A stretch of DNA of 35,676 nt from Pseudomonadota bacterium (GTDB taxonomy: Bacteria; Pseudomonadota; Alphaproteobacteria; Rhizobiales; Devosiaceae), in NCBI GenBank assembly GCA_023390785.1, contig JAEWCE010000134.1, forward strand, positions 1-35,676. The letters run 5' to 3'. Position numbers and translations under genes: made by a program. The notes beneath the pieces were generated by a model. The model worked only from the letters and a program-made list of their open reading frames with translations. It did no database searches and had not been told where the DNA came from. Below are positions 29,773 through 35,676 of this stretch, piece by piece (the stretch's first letter is position 1; every line of letters begins with the position of its first letter).

Positions 29773-31452
29773 CTAGTAGGCCGGCCCTTCGCGGCCGAAG
29801 CCGGTCATGTCGGTGCTGGCCTTGGCCTCCGTCGTTCCCTCGAGCTCGTCGAGCTTGGCCTGGGCGATATCGAGCCCGTTGTCGAGCGCACGCTTATACC
29901 AGTACGCAGCTTGCGCCGCGTCTGCATCCACCCCGGCGCCCTCCTGGTACACCGTGCCCAGCGCGTATTGCGCCGGCGCATAATACTGGTCGGCCGCCGC
30001 CTGATAGAGCCGGATGGCCTCGGCCGGATCGGCATCGATGCCGACACCGTTGAGCAGCAGATCGGCATATGTCACCTGCGCCAGCACATTGGCCTTGTCG
30101 GCGCCCGCTTTCAGCATCGGGATCGCCTCGTCGAGCCGCTTCGCCTTCAGCAGCGCCCGCGCCAGCCAGACCTTGTCGCCGAGCGAATCCGGATTGGCTT
30201 CGATCGCCGCCTGGCAGGCCGCGATCGCCGCATCGGGGTCCAGCGCCGAGAACTCGACGCCGTGCCCGACGCCACCCGGCTCATAGGGCGATCCAGCCTT
30301 ATCCTGGCAGGCGATCTCGAGGTTGGTGATGTCGATCCGCCGGCGCGAAAACTCATCGCCGGCATTGGCCCCATTCTCGAAATAGGTCAGCGCCGCCGCC
30401 AGATCGCGCCCGGTGCCCAGCCCTTCCGCATACATATAGCCGACAATGCCCTCGGCATAGCCGACGTGCTTCTGTTGTGCCGCCATCGCCAGGTTGAGCG
30501 CCCGCCGAGCGTCGACCTCGGTTCCCTGTCCGAACAGATAGTGCAGCGACAGTGCCGCCTGCGCGAAGCCGTAGTTCTGGTTGGCGGCATCGGTGAGCAG
30601 CTCGAACGATTTGGGGTAGCTCTGCTCGACCGCGATCCCCTGCTCGTAGAAATAGGCCAGCGCCGTTTCGGACTGCGGCTCGCCCTGATCGGCGCCCTGC
30701 CGGTAGAATTCGGCGGCCTTGGCATTGTCGACCGCCACCCCCTGGCCGTTCTGGTAGAGGCTGCCGAGCCCGGCATAGCCCAGCGGCTCACCTGCACCGG
30801 CGGCATCCTGATACAATGTCATGGCCCTGCCGAAATCCTGCTTCACCCCCGCCCCGTTCTGGTAGGCCAGCCCGAGGTGGTAAAGCCCTGTTCCGTCACC
30901 CTTATCCGCCGCCTGCCGGTAAAGCTTCAGCGCCGCCGCCGGATCGCCATCCACACCATCGCCCGCCTGGTAGCGGGCCGCCAGATCGTCCAGCGCGGGC
31001 ACGTACCCCGCCTGCGCGGCCTGCTGCAGCAGCGCCACCGCCTCCCCAGAATCTCCGGTGTTGGGATCTGCCAGCAGCCGCGCCAGCTCGTAAGCCGCCA
31101 GCGCATTGCCGGCATCGGCAGCCTCGCGCAACATCGGCTCCGCCTCGTCGCGCCGACCGATGAGCACATAGACCCGCGCCAACCACGCCTTGACCTCGGG
31201 AGACCCCGGGGCTGCCTTCAGCGCCGCCTCGCACGCAGCCTGCGCGCCGTTGAGGAAGATCTGCTTGTCCTTTAGACCCCTGCCCTCCCAGCCGGCCTCG
31301 TAGGGCGAGGCCGCCTGCGCACCACAGGCCGCGACGGGATTGGTGTCGTCCGTCGCATCGCCGCCCAGGGTCACAACCTGCGGTACCGCCACGGCAGGGG
31401 TAGCAAGCGCAACCCCCAGCACACCCAGCGCGATTGCGTCGCGAAGCCCCAT
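29773..31452 (-). CDS. Exported Sel1-repeat protein with two cysteine-pair modules (B)
   Basis: 559 residues. Signal peptide 1-22. Module 1: Cys43 and Cys74 with SPYEAGWEGRG and VKAWLARVY. Then Sel1 repeats (about 110-370; e.g. AYQNGAGVKQDFGRAMTLYQ). Module 2: Cys382 and Cys413 with SPYEPGGVGHG and KVWLARALL, then further Sel1 repeats to 530 (YADLLLNGVGIDADPAEAIR). The four Cys are the only ones, and both pairs are spaced exactly 31 residues apart. The C-terminal 20 residues look disordered. It has a very strong ribosome binding site (GGAGGGAGAGGG). A periplasmic scaffold role is inference. It stands first in the group with the two GT39 genes and Sel1 protein A. Confidence 0.9.
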   Translation of the reverse strand: MGLRDAIALGVLGVALATPAVAVPQVVTLGGDATDDTNPVAACGAQAASPYEAGWEGRGLKDKQIFLNGAQAACEAALKAAPGSPEVKAWLARVYVLIGRRDEAEPMLREAADAGNALAAYELARLLADPNTGDSGEAVALLQQAAQAGYVPALDDLAARYQAGDGVDGDPAAALKLYRQAADKGDGTGLYHLGLAYQNGAGVKQDFGRAMTLYQDAAGAGEPLGYAGLGSLYQNGQGVAVDNAKAAEFYRQGADQGEPQSETALAYFYEQGIAVEQSYPKSFELLTDAANQNYGFAQAALSLHYLFGQGTEVDARRALNLAMAAQQKHVGYAEGIVGYMYAEGLGTGRDLAAALTYFENGANAGDEFSRRRIDITNLEIACQDKAGSPYEPGGVGHGVEFSALDPDAAIAACQAAIEANPDSLGDKVWLARALLKAKRLDEAIPMLKAGADKANVLAQVTYADLLLNGVGIDADPAEAIRLYQAAADQYYAPAQYALGTVYQEGAGVDADAAQAAYWYKRALDNGLDIAQAKLDELEGTTEAKASTDMTGFGREGPAY

Positions 31453-31513
31453 GACCCTCTCCCTCCGGCGCCGATCCTAGCCAGAGGCAGTGCGGCGGGA
31501 AACCCCGCTTGTG

Positions 31514-32491
31514 CTACTGGAAACCGCCCGGCAAGCGCGGCTTATAGGCCGCTTCGAGCTTTTTGATGTCGTCGGTGCTGAGCTCCATTTCGAGCGCACC
31601 GAGCGCATCGGTGAGCTGGGCCAGCTTGGTGACCCCAACAATGGGCGCAGTCACCGGCTGCTTCTGCAGTACCCAGGCGAGCGCCACCTGGGCCATGGTC
31701 TTGCCATGGGCCTTGGCGACGTCGGCCACCGCATCGTTGATCTTTTCCTCCTCCGCGGCATGGGCGTCGTAGAGCTGGTTCTGGACGGGATCGGACTCGT
31801 AACGCTTGGTGACCTCGCCCCAGGGCCGTGCCAATCGGCCCCGCGCCAGCGGCGACCACGGAATGACGCCGATGCCTTGGTCGATGCACAGCGGCAGCAT
31901 CTCCCGCTCTTCCTCGCGATAGATCAGGTTGAGCTGGTTCTGCATCGACACGAAGCGCGTCCAGCCATTGCCGTCCTGCACCGCCAGCATCTTCATGAAC
32001 TGCCAGGCCCACATCGATGAGGCGCCGATGTAGCGCGCCTTGCCCATCTTCACCACGTCATGCAGCGCCTCGAGCGTTTCCTCGATCGGGGTCTGATAGT
32101 CGAAGCGGTGGATCTGGTAGAGATCGACATAGTCGGTCTTGAGGCGCCGCAGCGAATTGTCGATCTCGCTGAGGATTGCCTTGCGCGACTGCCCCTTGCC
32201 GTTGGGACCCTTGCGCATCTCGCCATTGACCTTGGTCGCAAGCACGACTTCGTCGCGCTTGGCGAGTTCCCACAGCATTGTGCCGGTGATCTCTTCGCTG
32301 GTGCCGCTGGAATAGACATTGGCCGTGTCGTAGAAGTTGATTCCAGCTTCCCACGCGGCACGGATGATCGGCCGGCTGTGCTCGAGGTCGAGCATCCATT
32401 CGCGGCCGAGTTGGGCGTCGCCAAAGGACATGCACCCAAGGCAGATGCGGGAAACCTCAAGACCCGTGGTTCCCAAACGTGTGTAGTCCAT
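31514..32491 (-). CDS. Aldo/keto reductase
   Basis: 325 residues. The catalytic tetrad is visible: Asp55, Tyr60 (FYDTANVYSSG), Lys87 (LATKVNGE) and His128 (YQIHRFDYQTP). The NADPH-binding C-terminal region APIVGVTKLAQL is typical. The family reduces carbonyl compounds or oxidises alcohols in the cytosol; the substrate is not known. The closest members are the general bacterial aldo/keto reductases of the YajO/YghZ type. AGGAGG lies 8 bases before the ATG. It is not obviously part of an operon with the Sel1 gene, which starts 61 bases downstream. Confidence 0.94.
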   Translation of the reverse strand: MDYTRLGTTGLEVSRICLGCMSFGDAQLGREWMLDLEHSRPIIRAAWEAGINFYDTANVYSSGTSEEITGTMLWELAKRDEVVLATKVNGEMRKGPNGKGQSRKAILSEIDNSLRRLKTDYVDLYQIHRFDYQTPIEETLEALHDVVKMGKARYIGASSMWAWQFMKMLAVQDGNGWTRFVSMQNQLNLIYREEEREMLPLCIDQGIGVIPWSPLARGRLARPWGEVTKRYESDPVQNQLYDAHAAEEEKINDAVADVAKAHGKTMAQVALAWVLQKQPVTAPIVGVTKLAQLTDALGALEMELSTDDIKKLEAAYKPRLPGGFQ

Positions 32492-32611
32492 GGTTGCAGC
32501 CTCCTGGCGCGACGGCGCGGAAATGTCCGGATGATTGGTCGATGACCGGACCGTAGTGCCGGGCTCTGCCGGCCGTCAACCGCATCGCAACGCCGTGACG
32601 CTCCGGCGCCG

Positions 32612-33607
32612 TTATTCGCTGCGCCGCTTCGAGTCGTCGATTGGATCGAGGATCGAATCGAGCTTGCTGATGGTCGACTGAATATCGCCCATGCCCTCGG
32701 GTGGCGCCGGCGTATAGACGGGGCGCGGCACGCCGCTCGGGAACGCCCCGAACTGGGTGAAGAAGCTGATCATGTCGGCCAGGACCGGCGCGCGCCAGCG
32801 CCACATCGCGCCAATGGCGAACACCGCCTCCATGTGGCCGATGTTCTGGTAGTACTTGACCGTCACCCAGTTGCCGGCGTCCTTGAGCTTGCGCGCCAGA
32901 TGGTCGGTATTCTGCATGCGCACGATCGGGTCCTGGTCGCCCGAGGCCAGCAACATCGGCGGCTCGTCAGCCGTCACCAGATTGATCGGCTGGGTGCCCT
33001 GCGGGTTGTCGGTCTTGCCGAAGACGTTGCGCACCTCGTCATATTCGAACGGGTAGAAGTCGAACGGGCCGGAGATGGCGGCAATGCCTTTGATCGGCAT
33101 GGTAACATTGTATTCGCGGAAGAATGACTTCTCGATTCCCAGCATCACCGCAGTGTAGGCGCCGGCCGAATGGCCGGCGATGAAGAAGCGCGAGGTGTCG
33201 CCGCCATAGCTGCCGATATTGTCCTGGATCCACTTGGCGGCATTGGCCAGGTCTTCGAGGAAACTCGGATAGGTCACTTCGGGATAGAGACGGTAGTCGG
33301 GGATCACCACGACGAAGCCATTGGCCGCCAGCGCCCGGCCGACGAACTGGTAGTCCTGTCGCTGCCCCTGCTTCCATGAACCGCCATAGATGAACATCAC
33401 CACCGGCGCCGGCCCCTTGGGGTCTTTCGGACCGTAGATGTCGAGCTTCATGCGGTCGCCGTCGGCATAGGCAATGCCTTGCCCGAGCACCGCCGCATCG
33501 TCCATCGCCGGCCCGACATTGAACGGGTCCATGATATTGACCTGCGCCAGCGCAGGCGCGGCAAGGCTCAGCAGGGCGAAGGCAAAAGCGATCAGGCGCA
33601 GCAGCAT
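32612..33607 (-). CDS. Exported alpha/beta hydrolase (carboxylesterase-like, BD-FAE type)
   Basis: 331 residues. Signal peptide 1-21 with cleavage after ALA or AQ. The active site is readable: the oxyanion region IYGGSWKQG (73-81; Tyr replaces His of the usual HGGG/HGGSW), nucleophile Ser147 in AGHSAGAYT, Asp226 in SGDQDPIV and His258 in IGHMEAV. This type is close to BD-FAE feruloyl esterases and kynurenine formamidase-like hydrolases; the substrate is unknown. I chose the ATG at 33607 because it begins the signal peptide; no ribosome binding site is seen. The C-terminal 50 residues are polar and Pro-rich and may be disordered. Periplasmic location is expected. Confidence 0.9.
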   Translation of the reverse strand: MLLRLIAFAFALLSLAAPALAQVNIMDPFNVGPAMDDAAVLGQGIAYADGDRMKLDIYGPKDPKGPAPVVMFIYGGSWKQGQRQDYQFVGRALAANGFVVVIPDYRLYPEVTYPSFLEDLANAAKWIQDNIGSYGGDTSRFFIAGHSAGAYTAVMLGIEKSFFREYNVTMPIKGIAAISGPFDFYPFEYDEVRNVFGKTDNPQGTQPINLVTADEPPMLLASGDQDPIVRMQNTDHLARKLKDAGNWVTVKYYQNIGHMEAVFAIGAMWRWRAPVLADMISFFTQFGAFPSGVPRPVYTPAPPEGMGDIQSTISKLDSILDPIDDSKRRSE

Positions 33608-33675
33608 CAGGCACGAATCCGAAGGAGGAAATCGCCGGCTCTGTGGCGGGCAAAGCTGAAGATTTTGTGACGGCT

Positions 33676-35355
33676 CTAGGTCACGCGGCGCTGTGCCGCG
33701 CACCAGATGCGCCACATGCCGCGGATCGCCGATTCGAGGTTGCCGGCAAAGCGCGGGGCGTCGAACAGCGGCGAGGCAAGCATGCGGTCTCGCAGCCCGG
33801 CGCGCAGCTCGGCCAACGCCGAGATATCGCGCGTTCGTGCCAGGCCGGTGGCCGCATATGACGCGGCGTCAGGAGCGATCCACTCGGGCAGCCCGGCACT
33901 GTGCAGGATGCCCTCGCCCATATGCGCAACATAGCGGTCGCCGGCCCGTACCAATACCGGCACGCCCATGTAGAGCGCCTCGACCGTCGTCGTGCCGCCA
34001 TTGTAGGGAAATGGATCGAGCGCCACGTCGATCTCATCGTAGCCGCGCAGATGCGCCGCATAGTCCTTGATCTTTACGTCTATCCGGAGCCGCTCGACGT
34101 CGACCCCGGCGTCACGCAGCCTTTGCGTCACATCGGCAACCGTGCTGTCATGATAATTGCCCGAGGAACGCAGGATCAGCCGCGCCGTCGGCATCGCGTC
34201 GAGCAGTGACGCCCAGGCCGCGAGCGTCGCCTCGCTGAGCTTGTTGAAATTGTTGAAGCAGCCGAAGGTGACATGTCCATTGCTCAACGCCGGCAAGGGC
34301 TTGGGTTGTGGCGCCGCCGGTGGCTCGGTGAAGCACAGATAAGTGTCGGGCAGCCGCCACGGCGTTTCCACCCATTGGTTCTCCTCGTGCTCGGGGATAA
34401 CCCAGCGGCTCGCCAGGACATAGTCTATCGCCTCCAATCCGGTGGTGGCGAAATACCCGATCCAGCTGACCGCCACCGGTGCGGGCTTCCGCGAAAATAC
34501 CAGCAACCGGTTGGAACCGGTGTGGCCCGACATGTCGAACAGAACGTCGATCTTGTCCTCGACGATGCGCGCATCGAGCGCCGTGTCCGTCATGCCGGTA
34601 ACGTTGCACCAGTTCGGAATCACCTGACGCAGAGCCGCCGTGATGTTGTCGTCGACCTCGCTGTTGGCATAGGCATGAAACTCGAGGCTGCTGTGCGGCC
34701 CGAAGCCACGCAGCGCGCCCAGGAGGAAGCGGCCGATCGGATGCGAGCGCAGATCGCCCGAAACGAAGCCCACGCGTAGGCGGCGCCCGGGATCGGGATC
34801 GTTGGCGTGCACCGTCCGCGGCGGCGCGGTCCTCGCCAGCAGCCGGCCCACCTCGCGAGCCCGCTCCGCCAGCGCCACCGGGTCGGTTTCGGCAAGGTAG
34901 TTCTCGGCAAACAGCACTGAGCTCTGCAGCCCGATCTGGTTGGGCTGCATGGCGAGCGCGCGGCGATTGTACTTGACCGCCTCGGCGATAAAGCCCGCGC
35001 GATTGAGCGCCTGGCCCAGATTGGCGAGCACCAGCGGCGAGTTGGGGTCGAGCTCCAGCGCGCGCCGCAGCACCGGTATCGCCTCATCGAAGCGGTTGAG
35101 GCTGCGATAGGCGACGCCGAGATTGGCCAGCGCCAGCCCGTGCCTGGGTTCGATGGCGAGAGACTGTTCGATCAGTGCGATGGCGCGTTCGAACTCCCCC
35201 GCCTGGATCGCCAGGACGCCTTTGAGGTGCAGAGCTCCGGCGTGCCGCGGCTGCACCGCGAGGATCTGCTCGTACAGCTCGGCCGCCTCGCGGTCCTTGC
35301 CCTGCTGATGCAGCCGGATGGCGGCGCGATAGGTATGGTCGAGCGAAACTGTCAC
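33676..35355 (-). CDS. TPR and O-GlcNAc transferase-like (GT41) glycosyltransferase
   Basis: 559 residues. Residues 1-145 form about four TPR repeats (e.g. AGALHLKGVLAIQAGEFERA). Residues 190-545 form the GT41 catalytic part: VGFVSGDLRSHPIGRF with His205 in the place of catalytic His498 of human OGT, GHTGSNRLLVFSRKPAPV, FGCFNNFNKLSEATL with Lys372 in place of human Lys842, and LDPFPYNGGTTTVEALYMGV with GEGIL. UDP-sugar transfer to protein Ser/Thr is the family reaction; bacterial members also act on flagellin or other substrates. No signal peptide, so cytosolic. The GTG at 35355 is chosen; TATAGT lies 7 bases before it, so the mRNA may be leaderless. Confidence 0.88.
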   Translation of the reverse strand: MTVSLDHTYRAAIRLHQQGKDREAAELYEQILAVQPRHAGALHLKGVLAIQAGEFERAIALIEQSLAIEPRHGLALANLGVAYRSLNRFDEAIPVLRRALELDPNSPLVLANLGQALNRAGFIAEAVKYNRRALAMQPNQIGLQSSVLFAENYLAETDPVALAERAREVGRLLARTAPPRTVHANDPDPGRRLRVGFVSGDLRSHPIGRFLLGALRGFGPHSSLEFHAYANSEVDDNITAALRQVIPNWCNVTGMTDTALDARIVEDKIDVLFDMSGHTGSNRLLVFSRKPAPVAVSWIGYFATTGLEAIDYVLASRWVIPEHEENQWVETPWRLPDTYLCFTEPPAAPQPKPLPALSNGHVTFGCFNNFNKLSEATLAAWASLLDAMPTARLILRSSGNYHDSTVADVTQRLRDAGVDVERLRIDVKIKDYAAHLRGYDEIDVALDPFPYNGGTTTVEALYMGVPVLVRAGDRYVAHMGEGILHSAGLPEWIAPDAASYAATGLARTRDISALAELRAGLRDRMLASPLFDAPRFAGNLESAIRGMWRIWCAAQRRVT

Positions 35356-35362
35356 GGTCGCG

Positions 35363-35368
35363 ACTATA
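35363..35368 (-). promoter_or_regulatory. Candidate -10 element of the OGT-like gene (leaderless)
   Basis: TATAGT on the minus strand, ending 7 bases before the GTG at 35355. No Shine-Dalgarno sequence is present between them and no good -35 was seen. A transcription start at or near the GTG would give a leaderless mRNA. Confidence 0.35.
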
Positions 35369-35380
35369 CAATTGCGCCCG

Positions 35381-35473
35381 CTACACCGCCACCTCGGCCG
35401 CCTGCCGCGTCTGCCATTCTCCGTCCCGCCACTCGCGCACGCCCGAGGCCGGCACGAGATCGGGAGCCTGCAC
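35381..35473 (-). pseudogene. Coding-like frame without clear start, possible gene remnant or 30-residue ORF
   Basis: On the minus strand a frame from about 35549 down to TAG (35381-35383) has natural codon use with mostly G or C at third positions: PGVQAPDLVPASGVREW then RDGEWQTRQAAEVAV. Further upstream in the same frame, a Cys-rich stretch (CFCVDCERR) is encoded within the rRNA terminator. No ATG, GTG or TTG precedes the Cys-rich part; the first possible start is GTG at 35473 (30 codons to stop). It may be the end of a gene cut by the rRNA operon, or chance. Confidence 0.3.
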
Positions 35474-35517
35474 ACCAGGGTTCGCCGCGAGTCGACGTTC
35501 ACAATCGACGCAAAAAC

Positions 35518-35548
35518 AAAAACGCCGTCCCTCGCGGAACGGCGTTTT
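35518..35548 (-). terminator. Rho-independent terminator of the rRNA operon
   Basis: On the minus strand AAAACGCCG, a TCC/GGA inner pairing and CGGCGTTTTTGTTTTT. It lies about 40 bases after the 5S 3' end and fits the end of an rRNA operon. Confidence 0.88.
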
Positions 35549-35587
35549 GAATTTCGATATCGTCAGAGATCAGATGTTCTTGGCAGA

Positions 35588-35676
35588 CCTGGCAGCGACC
35601 TACTCTCCCAAGCCTTGAGACTTAGTACCATTGGCGCAAAGAGGTTTAACGGTCGAGTTCGGGATGGGATCGGGTT
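35588..35676 (-). rRNA. rrf: 5S ribosomal RNA, 3' part (runs off the right edge)
   Basis: The minus strand reads AACCCGATCCCATCCCGAAC at the right edge, then TCGACCGTTAAACCTCTTTG, CGCCAATGGTACTAAGTCTC and AAGGCTTGGGAGAGTAGGTC, ending CGCTGCCAGG. This is the conserved 3' part of 5S rRNA, about 89 of about 115 bases. The remainder with 23S and 16S must lie to the right, and no tRNA follows the 5S gene before the terminator. Confidence 0.95.

Noticed and set aside
33608..33675. GAAGGAGG on the plus strand near 33621 as a ribosome binding site
   Set aside because: No plus-strand frame of natural composition follows it; it lies in the short gap between two minus-strand genes.

Overview
The window looks like chromosomal DNA of a GC-rich alphaproteobacterium of the order Hyphomicrobiales, most like Devosia or a close relative. 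This placement is an inference. It rests on the strong GC bias at third codon positions, the initiator tRNA with the alphaproteobacterial A-U/G-C/G-C anticodon stem (25287-25363), a 5S rRNA gene of alphaproteobacterial type at the right edge, and the gene content: many carbohydrate ABC transport, Gfo/Idh, SDR, SMP-30 and ThuA genes. No phage, insertion sequence, CRISPR array or plasmid gene is visible.

Left part (1-9151): a gene fragment at the edge next to a very structured segment (75-152), a RidA-family protein, a DedA membrane protein, a secreted TPR protein, a small GNAT-like protein, and an exported LprI/DUF3298-type protein. On the minus strand follow a membrane diguanylate cyclase with an intact active site and I-site, an MhqD/MhqO pair (quinone or thiol stress type) with a palindromic operator candidate, a hydroxypyruvate isomerase-like gene, and nicotinate phosphoribosyltransferase (pncB) coupled to it by a 4-base overlap.

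Middle (9308-24715): a sugar catabolism island. A Gfo/Idh oxidoreductase and an SDR overlap by 4 bases. An SMP-30 lactonase and a degenerate ROK regulator follow. A minus-strand operon encodes DUF2264 protein, D-2-hydroxyacid dehydrogenase and ThuA-like protein. A LacI regulator is divergent from a five-gene uptake operon (two permeases, a short ATPase, a YesL/DUF624 protein, a solute-binding protein) that ends at a strong terminator. A heparinase II/III-like protein converges on it. Together these suggest uptake and breakdown of an oligosaccharide that probably contains uronic acid. TGCA/TTTGC-type dyads lie in front of both lacI/transport and DUF2264, so one LacI protein may control both operons.

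Right part (24716-35676): a structured intergenic segment with a 30-residue membrane peptide ORF; the initiator tRNA with clear promoter and terminator; a Sel1-GT39-GT39-Sel1 cassette on the minus strand whose two exported Sel1 proteins share an unusual cysteine-pair module; an aldo/keto reductase; an exported alpha/beta hydrolase; a cytosolic TPR O-GlcNAc-transferase-like protein that may be leaderless; and the terminator and 3' end of an rRNA operon entering from the right on the minus strand. The Sel1/GT39 cassette is the best candidate here for an undescribed system.
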